This document shows positions 8,522-18,719 of a DNA stretch of 64,000 nt, piece after piece. Where the stretch lies: positions 1,292,806-1,356,805 of the forward strand of contig NZ_HE997643.1 in the NCBI RefSeq assembly GCF_000312485.1. Reading direction: 5' to 3'. The DNA comes from Yersinia massiliensis CCUG 53443. GTDB lineage: Bacteria > Pseudomonadota > Gammaproteobacteria > Enterobacterales > Enterobacteriaceae. The position numbers were made by a program, and so were the translations under genes. Under the pieces are notes generated by a model. It was not told the origin of the DNA, did no database searches, and saw only the letters and a list, made by a program, of their open reading frames with translations. Positions within the stretch are counted from its first letter, which is position 1, and each line of letters starts with the position of its first letter.

Positions 8522-10984
8522 ATGATGATCAAATTGAGGCTTTCGCCATTATTGGCATTGATGTATGGCTCAATGATATTCCCTGTTTTTATACCATTAA
8601 TGGTAAGAGGGGATGATTTACCGCCACCGCCCTCAGCAGCCGTGATGCCCGACACCACACTTTATCTTGAGCTCGTGGTCAATGGTCGTCACTTCGGTGA
8701 AGCGGTGCCCGTGGTGTTTCGTGGTGGACATTATTACCTTACCCCAGAACAGCTTAAAGCCGTTGGTTTACCTATTCCGGAAGGCGTCGTCAATGCACCA
8801 GATACCAATAGATCTGAAATCGCTGTCGATGGGATGGATAAAGTGAAGGTCACCTATCAAGGTAATAGCCAGAGATTACTCATAGATGTCCCGAGTGAAT
8901 GGCTTCCTCAGCAGCAGATTAGCGCTGCCGCAACAGATGATTATAATTTGGCGAAAAGCAGCCTCGGACTGTTATTCAACTACGATGTCTACGCCAGTCA
9001 AGGTAACAACAGCAATTCACCCAGTAACGTTTCCGCCTGGACAGAACAACGTCTATTTGACCGTTTCGGCGTGTTCAGTAATACCGGTGTTTATCGCTCC
9101 AGTTTGACCGATACCAATGACATTACTGTTGAAAAAGGTTATGTCCGCTATGACACTCAGTGGCGCTTTAACGATGAAAACCACCTACTGAGCTATATGG
9201 CTGGAGATTTGATCACCGGTTCCCTCGCATGGAGCAGCTCAGTACGTATTGGCGGTTTACAGCTATCGCGCAACTTTACCATTCGTCCAGACTTGGTGAC
9301 TTATCCACTACCCCAGTTCGCGGGTCAAGCGGCTATTCCCAGCACCGTTGACCTCTATATTGATAACTTTCGCACGCAATCCGCGACAGTGAATCCCGGC
9401 CCTTTTGTGATTGATAATGGCCCCAGAATTAATGGGGCAGGACAAGCCACAGTGGTCACTACTGATGCCTTAGGTCGGCAAGTGAGTACCTCAGTTCCAT
9501 TCTATGTTGCCAGTGAGTTGTTAAAACCCGGCCTATGGGATTTCAGTATTTCAAGTGGCGTGCTTCGCCAAAACTATGGCATTCGTTCTAGCGACTATGG
9601 TGATGCAGTTGCCAGTGGTGTGGTTCGATATGGTGCCACGCCTTGGTTGACGCTAGAGGGCCGAGCAGATATCGCCAAACAACTGCATGTTGCGGGTGGC
9701 GGGATGGGCTTGCGCGTTGGAAATTACGGTGTGCTAAACGGCGCGTATACCCTGAGTCAGGCAGGTGATGAGGTTTTTGGCAGTGGGATCGCACCGACTG
9801 AATTCAACACGGATATCACACAATCGACCACGACAACCCGTTATGGCGGGCACGGTAATCAGAAGTCAATTGGCTACACTTACAGTAATAATATTTTCAG
9901 TCTGAATGCCCAACGCATCATGCGCAGCAGTAATTATGGCGATTTGGCAAATTACAAAAGTGAATATCGTCAGAGTCTCCGTACTGATCAAATTACCGCC
10001 AGTGTCGGATTGGGGACTTATGGTTCCATCGGAACAGGCTATTTTGATGTTCGGGACGCATTTGGGGAACGAACTCGCTTAGTCAACGTCAGCTATAACA
10101 CCTCGTTATGGGGGAATACCAGCTTTTATCTTTCGGTCAATCGTGAACTTGGCAGCAACGGTTATAACGCCCAGATGGTCTTTAGTATTCCACTGGGTGA
10201 ATGGGGTGCGGGCAGTGTCAGTAGCGTACGTGATACGGATAATAACTGGAGCCAAAGGGTCAACTACAGCCGCGCCACACCGACTGATGGCGGATTTGGT
10301 TGGAACATGGCGTATGCCAATGGTTCAGGAACGAATAGCAGCTACCAGCAAGCTGATTTGATTTGGCGTACCCGAGCCATGGAAAGCCGAGTGGGGGTTT
10401 ATGGCGGCGAAGGTGATTATCGGACTTGGGGTGAAGTCAGCGGTTCATTGGTGATGATGAATCGCGGAATTTATGCCAGTAATACCATCAATGATGCGTT
10501 CGCTTTAGTCTCTACCCACGGTTTTGGTCAAATCCCAGTCAGTTATGAAAATCAGCTTATCGGGTCAACGAATAACGATGGCTATTTACTTATTCCCAAT
10601 GTGACGTCCTATTATCAGGCGAAGTTCCAAATTGACCCGATGAGTTTACCCGCAGACATATCCATGCCAGAAGTTGAACGCCGCCTGGCGATCAGCGAGC
10701 GCAGTGGTTATTTAATTGACTTCCCGCTCGAACAAATTACCGCCGCAACACTGCATATTATCGATTCATCAGGTAAAGATTTACCTAAAGGTAGCCCAAT
10801 ACTGTCCTCTGCTCATAAAACCATTAGCTATGTTGGCTGGGATGGGATCGCTTATATCGAACAGGTACAGCCGCAAAATACGCTGGAAATAATACGGGCA
10901 GACGACGGGGCTCATTGTTCAGTGCAATTCACGCTGAAGAACAGCAAAGGCATACAAAATATCGGTACCTTAATCTGCCGATAG
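8522..10984 (+). CDS. Outer-membrane usher of Csu-type pilus, CsuD-like
   Basis: 820 residues, close to the length of CsuD. Signal peptide about 1-30, N-terminal chaperone-binding domain (YLELVVNGRHFGEAVPV to about 130), a 24-strand beta barrel with a plug (RTQSATVNPGPFVIDNGPRING is plug-linker-like), and C-terminal domains that include PVSYENQLIGSTNNDGYLLIPN. The protein forms the secretion pore and assembly platform for the pilus. ATGATG at 8522 and 8525 are both possible starts. It lies 87 bases after the chaperone and 19 before the tip gene. Confidence 0.92.
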   Translation: MMIKLRLSPLLALMYGSMIFPVFIPLMVRGDDLPPPPSAAVMPDTTLYLELVVNGRHFGEAVPVVFRGGHYYLTPEQLKAVGLPIPEGVVNAPDTNRSEIAVDGMDKVKVTYQGNSQRLLIDVPSEWLPQQQISAAATDDYNLAKSSLGLLFNYDVYASQGNNSNSPSNVSAWTEQRLFDRFGVFSNTGVYRSSLTDTNDITVEKGYVRYDTQWRFNDENHLLSYMAGDLITGSLAWSSSVRIGGLQLSRNFTIRPDLVTYPLPQFAGQAAIPSTVDLYIDNFRTQSATVNPGPFVIDNGPRINGAGQATVVTTDALGRQVSTSVPFYVASELLKPGLWDFSISSGVLRQNYGIRSSDYGDAVASGVVRYGATPWLTLEGRADIAKQLHVAGGGMGLRVGNYGVLNGAYTLSQAGDEVFGSGIAPTEFNTDITQSTTTTRYGGHGNQKSIGYTYSNNIFSLNAQRIMRSSNYGDLANYKSEYRQSLRTDQITASVGLGTYGSIGTGYFDVRDAFGERTRLVNVSYNTSLWGNTSFYLSVNRELGSNGYNAQMVFSIPLGEWGAGSVSSVRDTDNNWSQRVNYSRATPTDGGFGWNMAYANGSGTNSSYQQADLIWRTRAMESRVGVYGGEGDYRTWGEVSGSLVMMNRGIYASNTINDAFALVSTHGFGQIPVSYENQLIGSTNNDGYLLIPNVTSYYQAKFQIDPMSLPADISMPEVERRLAISERSGYLIDFPLEQITAATLHIIDSSGKDLPKGSPILSSAHKTISYVGWDGIAYIEQVQPQNTLEIIRADDGAHCSVQFTLKNSKGIQNIGTLICR

Positions 10985-11003
10985 TGGAATACATGGAGAG
11001 AAC

Positions 11004-12038
11004 ATGACGCACGGTAAGATCAATAAAGCCCATTCCCAGCCACTGGGTAATATCGTCACGATACTGAACTTACTGTCGCGATTATTACTCGCAGTGGGAT
11101 TACTCTATGGTTTGTTGGCCTCTTCAGCATGGGCAGATTCTTGTACTTTCACTCCAGCCGCTGTCACACTCCCACCCAGTTCCTCGGTGGCGACGAATAC
11201 CACGACAGTCAATGCTCAGGGAAATACCCCGATGGCATGTTCTGGCCTTGGTGTCAGCTTATTATCGACCTACTCTCTCTCCGCCAAAATAAGTAGCACG
11301 ACGAATAATCTCAATCTGAAAAATGCGGCAGGAGACCTGATCCCCTACTCTATTTATCGCAACGGTACCTTTAGCCCCGCGCTGGGGATCAATGGCATAT
11401 TGGACTACAGCAGCGCAAATTTGTTGGTGATTGGCCTAACAGGCATCACGGCAAATCTACCCATCTATATCCGTACCGGCACCAATGGTGCAATAAATGT
11501 CAATATCAGCGCTGGCACTTATACTGATGTCATCAATCTGGCGTGGACCTACAATATTTGTAAGGTCGCTGCTCTAGGGGCTTGTGTTGGTGGCTATTGG
11601 ACTGGCACCGGAACAGGCACTGACGTATCCACGGTGACCGTCACGTTAGTGGTCAGTAAAGATTGCGCCATCAACAGTGCTCAAGATGTCAATTTTGGCA
11701 GTTTCGCCTTAGTCGGCCAATTTAACGCTATCAGCCAAAACATTACCCTCACCTGCACCAAAGGTTCTACATTCAATACCTACGTCACCACGGGGAATAA
11801 TCCGGTCACCAATTGGCAGCAAATGAAACTGACCTCATCAACGGCCACCGACTATTTACAGTATCAACTGTATCAAGGCGCTTCAGGCTCTACACTTTGG
11901 AATTCAACTTCGATGCAGCCGGGAACCGGCACCGGTGCTCAGCAGCAAGTCCCCTTTCATGCGGTTATCAACCCCAATCAGAATCAACGCACACCAGGAG
12001 ACTACAAAGATGACGTCAGTCTGGTACTTGTCTATTAA
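11004..12038 (+). CDS. Two-domain SCPU tip adhesin, CsuE-like
   Basis: 344 residues: a long signal region (about 1-44, ending SSAWADS), then two SCPU domains (about 47-210 and 215-344). The first starts CTFTPAAVTLPP and is divergent; the second has the pilin-like VNFGSFALVGQF, LTCTKGS, YLQYQLYQG and final VSLVLVY. Two-domain last genes of csu operons encode the tip adhesin, with the N-terminal domain binding surfaces through hydrophobic loops. TGGAGAGAAC precedes the ATG. This is the last gene of the operon. Confidence 0.88.
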   Translation: MTHGKINKAHSQPLGNIVTILNLLSRLLLAVGLLYGLLASSAWADSCTFTPAAVTLPPSSSVATNTTTVNAQGNTPMACSGLGVSLLSTYSLSAKISSTTNNLNLKNAAGDLIPYSIYRNGTFSPALGINGILDYSSANLLVIGLTGITANLPIYIRTGTNGAINVNISAGTYTDVINLAWTYNICKVAALGACVGGYWTGTGTGTDVSTVTVTLVVSKDCAINSAQDVNFGSFALVGQFNAISQNITLTCTKGSTFNTYVTTGNNPVTNWQQMKLTSSTATDYLQYQLYQGASGSTLWNSTSMQPGTGTGAQQQVPFHAVINPNQNQRTPGDYKDDVSLVLVY

Positions 12039-12248
12039 TGATTCGAAATGGCCAGATAACCTATTTATCAATTTGTTGCCGTTACCATCTATGCGCTAAT
12101 TTATGTATTTAAAGACAAAAATAATTTGTAGATAAGAATATTCCGATTGAGCTGTACTAAATCTGTCCCTGTTATACAATCTGCGGGCTTAAATAGTAGC
12201 CGACATATTTCTCGTAAAGGAAATCCGCGATTAACAGGAGTGGACCTC

Positions 12249-13958
12249 ATGACTGATTACAATAATCGGGATAATTCAGCAGACATTAGTCTGTTAAATG
12301 AAATGAACAGCTTACGGGATATCATCGAAAACAACTCAGACTGGTTCTGGGAAGTTGATGCGACCGGCCGTTATACGTTTTCATCCGCAAAATCCATCGA
12401 GCTCCTTGGCCGCCACCCTGATGAAGTCATTGGTAAAACGCCTTTTGATTTCATGCCACAGGATGAAGCAAATCGGGTAGGCAAAATATTTGCTGAGATC
12501 GCAGCAGCTCGGATCCCATTTGCCGGCCTACAGAATCGTAATATCCGCGCCGACGGCAGTGAAGTTTTATTGGAAACCAGTGGCATCCCACTGTTTGGTG
12601 ACAATGGCGAGTTCAAAGGCTATCGCGGCATCGATCGTAATCTGAGTAATTTGCCTTATGACGCCGATAAGCGTTTGTCTGAGTTGGAGTCTATTTATTC
12701 CAATGCCCCCGCAGGCCTGTGCTTTATCGATACAGCCCTGCGTTATCTGACAGTAAACGATTACCTTGCGACGTTATTGGGTAAAAATACCGTCGAGGTT
12801 AATGGCCGCAAAGTCGCGGACTTCTTACCGAGTATTACGCCAATACTGCAAAGTGCTCTACTCAAAGCGTATTGCAACGAAAGCATTCCCGATGCTGAAT
12901 TTCAAATGCCCGATAAGCAGCGAACCTTTTTCATGCGGATCAATGCTGCCCGCTACCCGAGCGGTCAAGTCAGTGGTCTGTCCGTTGCGATGATCGACAT
13001 TTCTCCGTTGAAAGAAATGGAAGAGAAACTGCGCAAAAGTAAGCAGCATTATCGCAACATGGTCGAACTGAACCCACAGATTCCTTGGACCGCATCTCCT
13101 GATGGGATGATCACCGATGTCAGTTCCCGCTTTGAAAAAATCACCGGTTTAACCCGAGATGAAGCACTGGCTGATAAGTGGCTGCGAACTATTCATGCCG
13201 AAGATCGCCACCCGACACTGGTTAGCTGGGAACATTCACTCCAAACGAAAACACCGCTAGATGTTGAAATTCGCTTTTGTCATGTTGAGAAAGGCTGGAA
13301 CTGGATGCGTATCCGCGCCTTCCCTAGCGTAGATGAGGATGGCAATGTGATGTGCTGGTACGGCACAGCGGAAGATATCCATGAACGAAAGTTACTGGAA
13401 CTGAAACTGGTTAAGGCTAATCGCCGACTGGAAATTCAAGCCAGAACCGATTCACTTACCAAGCTACCGAATCGTCGTGAATTCAAGAAAGTTTTAGCCC
13501 ATGAATTTATGCGCGCTAAACGTTCTAATTCTCCTTTGTCGATTCTTATGATTGATATCGATTATTTCAAGAATTTCAATGACTGTTATGGCCATATCTC
13601 CGGCGATGCTTGCCTAAGATTAGTCGCTCGTACATTACGAAAATCATTAAAGCGCACCACAGATATCGTTGCTCGCTACGGTGGCGAAGAGTTCGCCGCG
13701 ATTTTGCCTGACACGGATCAAGAAGGGGCTATTTTGGTCGCTGAGCATATTTTGCAATCCATCCGAGCGATGGGCATTAAACATAGCGACAGTAAATTTC
13801 GAAAAGTCACCATCAGCCTTGGTGTGACCATCTATCGTGCTCACCAACACGCTAGCATCGTAGATCAGGCAGATTTAATGCTAGCCGCGGATCAAGCGCT
13901 CTATTACTCGAAAAAGAATGGTCGTAACCAATTTAATCTGGCCCAACTTCCGTGTTAA
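12249..13958 (+). CDS. Multi-PAS diguanylate cyclase (GGDEF protein)
   Basis: 569 residues, no membrane segment seen. Three PAS-type sensory domains (about 15-135, 140-255, 260-390; the last has PAC-like WYGTAEDIHERK) are followed by a coiled linker and a GGDEF domain (about 405-569). The active site reads GGEEF at about 478-482, and an RTTD inhibitory c-di-GMP site lies 5 residues before it, so the enzyme is probably active and product-inhibited. ATG at 12249 chosen because ACAGGAG lies 8 bases upstream; the frame extends to 12147. It lies 210 bases after the pilus operon and may tune it through c-di-GMP (inference). Confidence 0.92.
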   Translation: MTDYNNRDNSADISLLNEMNSLRDIIENNSDWFWEVDATGRYTFSSAKSIELLGRHPDEVIGKTPFDFMPQDEANRVGKIFAEIAAARIPFAGLQNRNIRADGSEVLLETSGIPLFGDNGEFKGYRGIDRNLSNLPYDADKRLSELESIYSNAPAGLCFIDTALRYLTVNDYLATLLGKNTVEVNGRKVADFLPSITPILQSALLKAYCNESIPDAEFQMPDKQRTFFMRINAARYPSGQVSGLSVAMIDISPLKEMEEKLRKSKQHYRNMVELNPQIPWTASPDGMITDVSSRFEKITGLTRDEALADKWLRTIHAEDRHPTLVSWEHSLQTKTPLDVEIRFCHVEKGWNWMRIRAFPSVDEDGNVMCWYGTAEDIHERKLLELKLVKANRRLEIQARTDSLTKLPNRREFKKVLAHEFMRAKRSNSPLSILMIDIDYFKNFNDCYGHISGDACLRLVARTLRKSLKRTTDIVARYGGEEFAAILPDTDQEGAILVAEHILQSIRAMGIKHSDSKFRKVTISLGVTIYRAHQHASIVDQADLMLAADQALYYSKKNGRNQFNLAQLPC

Positions 13959-14071
13959 CAAATTGCTGCATTTTTTAGCCGTTCCTGATGGCACTTTTCT
14001 TTAGCTCAGCTATTCTCAATAAAGTGCCAATCTGGTCATACCTCAGACCACTCAATAAAAAAGGAACTGTT

Positions 14072-14314
14072 ATGGTAAAAACTGTGGTGAAAATCAGAAG
14101 TTTCGAAGTTGATGACGCTGTCTTAGCTGCACCGCTGGAGAAAAGCGAGAATATACTGAGTATTCCCTGCAAATCGGATCCTGACTTGTGCATGCAGCTT
14201 GACGGGTGGGATGAGCATACCAGTATTCCCGCAACATTAGATGGCAATGATAGGCTACTTTATAAGCAGCATTATGATCAAAATCAGGATGCTTGGATCA
14301 TGAAGGTAACTTAA
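14072..14314 (+). CDS. yebV: YebV, DUF1480 family small protein
   Basis: 80 residues; the central block IPCKSDPDLCMQLDGWDE and the end YDQNQDAWIMKV match E. coli YebV as I recall it. AAGGAACTGTT precedes the ATG at 14072; an upstream in-frame ATG at 13988 gives an unconserved extension. The function is unknown in any species. In E. coli it follows letB-rsmF; here the pilus block intervenes, so this gene marks the return to core order. Confidence 0.9.
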   Translation: MVKTVVKIRSFEVDDAVLAAPLEKSENILSIPCKSDPDLCMQLDGWDEHTSIPATLDGNDRLLYKQHYDQNQDAWIMKVT

Positions 14315-14427
14315 TGATAACAATAAGAAGATCCGTCAACCTATAGCGCAAACTAATGAGAGACGGAATCTTCCTTTGCCAATTGACAGGGCTAGCAGGC
14401 CAATGACTCATGAGTCAAACGCACCCG

Positions 14428-14817
14428 TTAGAATTTCTCTAGCAACTTAAACCGCATGCAAATCAGCATCATATCTGGTGAGAACATATCGTATTCCTCA
14501 AAGAAACGCTGCTGTGTTTTACGCCAGTAAGTTAGCGTTCGATCGCCCTCTCCTTCAGCCAAAGCATGTGCTTCATCCACCTGATCGAACGTTTTCAGTT
14601 CTACGTCGGTAAGTTCGACAGCACAGACCGGTTCATTTCGACCATTAACCACCACAAAGACATCGCCCACCTGTGGAACACCTTCGTCGTCTAAAGACGC
14701 GCAAGTCGCGGTCTTAGTACCGTCCAACACTAATGCTAATACATCATCAGCCACTTGCTCGGTATCACCAAAAGCCCAACGTTCAGCATCTTGATATTTT
14801 TGTGGGATTGTCGCCAT
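14428..14817 (-). CDS. ASCH-domain protein
   Basis: 129 residues. The ASCH fold is suggested by W-x-FGD near the start, LVLDGTKTATCAS (the conserved G-K-T-x-T segment), VGDVFVVVNGRNEPVCAVELTDV and an EGDRTLTYWRKTQQRFFEEY helix. ASCH proteins bind RNA or modified nucleosides; the small relative YqfB hydrolyses N4-acetylcytidine, but this protein belongs to the longer subgroup with unproven activity. Start at 14817 by conservation of MATIPQKY-like openings and a GGAAC site; the frame extends to 14898. A true yqfB lies at 32394. Confidence 0.8.
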   Translation of the reverse strand: MATIPQKYQDAERWAFGDTEQVADDVLALVLDGTKTATCASLDDEGVPQVGDVFVVVNGRNEPVCAVELTDVELKTFDQVDEAHALAEGEGDRTLTYWRKTQQRFFEEYDMFSPDMMLICMRFKLLEKF

Positions 14818-14996
14818 AGTTTCATTGTTCCTATTCGTTATCTTTTTGACGCAACGCATTTTACACTTATCAATGCGAACTATCGCTCGCATCAGCATAA
14901 ATTTTCGCTACTATAACTGAGTTGCGGTAGACAAATAAATCCCGCAGAAAGGGGTTTTACCAAACCATCATTCTGAGATCAAATAAGGACCCGAGA

Positions 14997-15101
14997 GTGA
15001 CTAAGCGCTTTCATGCTAAACATTGGAAAATGTTTGTGGTTTTATTATGTATCTGTGGCGCACTCATGTTACTGCGGTGGGCATCGATGATCTTTGGCTG
15101 A
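14997..15101 (+). CDS. yniD: YniD, 34-residue single-span membrane protein
   Basis: The GTG at 14997 with AAGGA 7 bases upstream opens a 34-residue protein, MTKRFHAKHWKMFVVLLCIC and then GALMLLRWASMIFG. It matches the E. coli small protein YniD, as I recall it, nearly throughout: KRF-x-x-KHWKM, then one hydrophobic helix with the LLRWA-MI-G ending. Small inner-membrane protein of unknown role. Too short and GTG-started, so automatic callers are likely to miss it. Confidence 0.85.
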   Translation: MTKRFHAKHWKMFVVLLCICGALMLLRWASMIFG

Positions 15102-15107
15102 TGACCG

Positions 15108-15278
15108 TCAGTTATGCTTATCTTTAGGTAAAAATAAACAGCCACACCTCGGGCAGACTAATGCCGTATTTTTCTGCACCTTTTCTGAGCTTTGCTCAGA
15201 AGCGTTGTTGCAGTCAGGGCATTTAATTTTCACATTACTGCTGCTGACCAGCCTTTTGATGCTATCAAACAATGACAT
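15108..15278 (-). CDS. Small zinc-ribbon protein, YnfU-like
   Basis: 56 residues from the ATG at 15278, with GAGGTGA six bases upstream. Two CxxC knuckles are visible: CPDC at 20-23 and CPRC at 42-45, separated by the polar stretch NNASEQSSEKVQKNTAL. The size and spacing fit the YnfU family of small zinc-binding proteins. The plus-strand open frame over the same bases has no ribosome site and is its shadow. Role unknown; the two rubredoxin-like knuckles would hold one zinc. It lies tail to tail with yniD. Confidence 0.75.
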   Translation of the reverse strand: MSLFDSIKRLVSSSNVKIKCPDCNNASEQSSEKVQKNTALVCPRCGCLFLPKDKHN

Positions 15279-15567
15279 TTGTTCACCTCTCCGTTGTGTA
15301 ACCTTGCTAGTTTAGGTTAACTCACGGTAATAAACCGTGGGGGAGTCATCGTTTACTCACATTAGCTATACCAAGCGTGCCATTTTATGGCTGATTTTCA
15401 CTAGGGCGTATTATTAGGCAAGAGAGTATTGGTTGGTGAAATAAATGTCAGGAGAGAAACAGGCAGTTGTAGAATTAGTGAGAGAGAACACATTCACCAC
15501 GCAGCATGGCGTGCATGCTTGGCGTAGTGAAGTGGTAAGTCGATCATAGATAACTGTTCAGCGGGGA
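15279..15567. other. Intergenic with a doubtful 34-codon ORF
   Basis: About 290 bases. A plus-strand ORF from the ATG at 15445 to 15549 (opening MSGEKQAVVELV) is hydrophilic and has only a weak ribosome site; I do not call it. A short inverted repeat CACGGT/ACCGTG lies at 15323-15340. Confidence 0.35.
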
Positions 15568-15801
15568 TCAGTGGTTCCATAACTCTTGGATCAACCCTCT
15601 GACGCGAACCTTGGAAGCTCCCGCGACCAAGCTGATAATACGGTTAGCACTCAACGTTGAAACATCAGTATTCCATTCATCAAAAGAGTGATCGGCATAA
15701 CTATCGTTGAAGACCTTTTTTATCGAGGATTCAGCTTCAGACATCTCACTGAAACTCTTAGCGTTTATTAAGCACTGAGCAATGATTGAGACTTTTTTCA
15801 T
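15568..15801 (-). CDS. Small hypothetical protein
   Basis: 77 residues, soluble and mostly helical in composition, from the ATG at 15801 with AAGGA 8 bases upstream. It shows acidic/amphipathic segments (SFSEMSEAESSIKKVFNDSY) and a C-terminal basic helix (GASKVRVRGLIQELW). No family is recognised. The ribosome site and even codon use support a real gene; a monocistronic unit by its flanks. Confidence 0.65.
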   Translation of the reverse strand: MKKVSIIAQCLINAKSFSEMSEAESSIKKVFNDSYADHSFDEWNTDVSTLSANRIISLVAGASKVRVRGLIQELWNH

Positions 15802-16070
15802 GTTTTATCCTTGATTATCGGCCGCATAGTGTAGCACAATCACCACCTCACTGCTCATATGCTGCTTAAATTGTTTTCATTTCCATCTAACCGATTGATA
15901 AAACATCAAATTCAGTAAAACTCATTCAACGTATTTCCCTTCATTTCACGTCTACTTCTATCTCCTATTCATTTCTACACGATTAATATCTGTCTTGCTC
16001 ACAACATTCCCGCGCTATTTCACAACATCATTTCGCCATTGGGGGTCCTTCCCCACATGTGATGCTTGGC

Positions 16071-17037
<967 letters not shown>

Positions 17038-17235
17038 CACTCATCCTAAAAAAGTAGTGCGTCTGCCTATCATGCCAATTAACCGCTATTTTATAAAGCA
17101 GTGACCATCCTCATCGTCAAGTTTAACTGAGTTCCAACCCGTTTATATGGCCACTGATGTTCAATATAAAACGAGCAGACAATCTTATCGATAAACGCGC
17201 TATACTCATATAAATCCTATAAATAAGGAGAATAT

Positions 17236-17430
17236 ATGCTCATAGGATTTGTTTTATTGGTTAGCACTTGCGGGATGGATGCTTGTGAGGCTTTGCCTGT
17301 GACCGATGACATCTATTCGACTCGTCATGAGTGCATGGCCGTGGCGTTACGTCTCCATGAAAGAAGGCCTGATGTCGTATTAATCTGCGGTGAAGTGTAC
17401 CGTAACGCGGGCAGTGATGAAGCAAACTGA
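17236..17430 (+). CDS. YebW-like (DUF1482) small protein
   Basis: 64 residues. A short hydrophobic N-terminal segment (MLIGFVLLVSTCG) is followed by a cysteine pattern C-x4-C-x15-C and a later C, similar to E. coli YebW (DUF1482), which also lies downstream of yebV. AAGGAGAATAT precedes the ATG. It could be secreted or periplasmic with disulfides. Assignment to DUF1482 rests on the cysteine spacing, DxYxT segment and gene order, so it is moderate. Confidence 0.6.
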   Translation: MLIGFVLLVSTCGMDACEALPVTDDIYSTRHECMAVALRLHERRPDVVLICGEVYRNAGSDEAN

Positions 17431-17560
17431 GACACTTCCGATATAACAGCATGCATTTAAATGAAAAAGATGACTCCGCTGTTGACCGATTAAATTCAAC
17501 AGTATCAACTTTACTGATTCTTTGAATAACCCCAAAATCATCGCCTTCCTGATGCAGGAC

Positions 17561-17584
17561 AAAAAGCCCCACCGAAGTGGGGCT
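17561..17584 (-). terminator. Rho-independent terminator
   Basis: On the minus strand AGCCCCAC, a TTCG tetraloop, GTGGGGCT and TTTTTG. It sits 5 bases past the acetyltransferase stop at 17589. Confidence 0.9.
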
Positions 17585-17588
17585 GATT

Positions 17589-18218
17589 TTACGCATCTAA
17601 CTCAGTGAGCGCTAATTCCAAAGCAGATATATCTTCGGAACTGAGTAATGGGATAAGTCTTTCTATTTCATCGTCGGAGCGATTGTAAATTTGCAGACTT
17701 AAAATCTTCGCGATAGTCTCGTCAGAGAAACGATACTTTAGGAGCCGAGCTGGATTTCCACCAACAATGGCATAAGGAGGGATATCTTTTGTGACAATAC
17801 TCCCAGCAGCAATAACAGCCCCCTCACCCACGGTAACACCAGGCAAAATCATACAACGCATACCCAGCCAACAACCATCGTTTAATACCGTATCCCCTTT
17901 TGGCTGATAAGAGTCTCTAATCATACTCATAAAGGGATAAAGACTAATAAAGTCAATCCGATGATTGTGATTCCCCCCCATCAATATCACAGCTTCTGCG
18001 GCGATACAGACATAATCGCCGATAATAAGTTGGTCAATATGGCCAAGCGGTTCCCATTGTTGACTAACGCTGTCTCCGTGTAGATAACGGACAACCGAAT
18101 TTTCAAACCCATCATCCCAACAGTCACTGTAGTAACTATGTTGGCCTTTGATCAGAATATTCGGGTTTTTGACAGAACTGTGCAGATATTCCACTTTTGA
18201 CCAGTGTTTATTATTCAT
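17589..18218 (-). CDS. CatB/Vat-type hexapeptide acetyltransferase
   Basis: 209 residues with a left-handed beta-helix hexapeptide pattern (IGDYVCIAAEAVILMGG, GCWLGMRCMILPGVTVGEGAVIAAGSIVTKDIPPYAIVGGNPARLL) and the loop GGNHNHR carrying the catalytic histidine of xenobiotic acetyltransferases. Relatives modify chloramphenicol or streptogramins, but most chromosomal copies have unknown substrates, and resistance cannot be assumed. AAGGA lies 8 bases before the ATG at 18218. Monocistronic, with its own terminator. Confidence 0.85.
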   Translation of the reverse strand: MNNKHWSKVEYLHSSVKNPNILIKGQHSYYSDCWDDGFENSVVRYLHGDSVSQQWEPLGHIDQLIIGDYVCIAAEAVILMGGNHNHRIDFISLYPFMSMIRDSYQPKGDTVLNDGCWLGMRCMILPGVTVGEGAVIAAGSIVTKDIPPYAIVGGNPARLLKYRFSDETIAKILSLQIYNRSDDEIERLIPLLSSEDISALELALTELDA

Positions 18219-18719
18219 GACTTTTTCCTTCCATTTTAAGAAAGCCACGGAACGTTTTGGTTTCGCGGCAGTGATTATACGTTCAGATAACCACTGCTTT
18301 TCGCTATTCGAGGATGGAGCATCAACGGACAGCAGAAAAAATTCACATTCATAAGTACCACTTTTTAATTTGTCTCAAGGCGATTGTATCATCTGGCCAT
18401 TGTTTTTCCGCATGATTTTTTAAAAGCCACTGTTCACCATTCAATACCCATATTAATAATGACTTTATTTGTAGGTGAGTATTTCATGGCAAAATACACA
18501 ATATTCATTAACAGCCATTTACTTGCATATAATCACCTAGCACTTAAACAAATGACACCAGATTAATTATTAGCAGAATACCACTTCACACGCTAACTTA
18601 TTAACTTATAAATTGTTTATTCAAAGTTTAAATAACTAGCCATTCACGATGATATTGTACACCCGCTGATTTATTCTCAGCACTTCTATTTCTCATTACA
18701 ATTTACGGGAGAATCAAAG
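18219..18719. other. AT-rich intergenic
   Basis: About 500 bases. The plus-strand frame at 18384-18566 lacks a ribosome site and a convincing composition. No gene, repeat or operator recognised. Confidence 0.5.

Noticed and set aside
15094-15315. Plus-strand ORF of 73 codons
   Set aside because: It is antisense to the zinc-ribbon gene at 15108-15278, which has a good ribosome site and two CxxC motifs.
15445-15549. Plus-strand 34-codon ORF
   Set aside because: Weak ribosome site and no recognisable family; left as uncertain.
18384-18566. Plus-strand ORF of 60 codons
   Set aside because: No ribosome site, unlikely composition.
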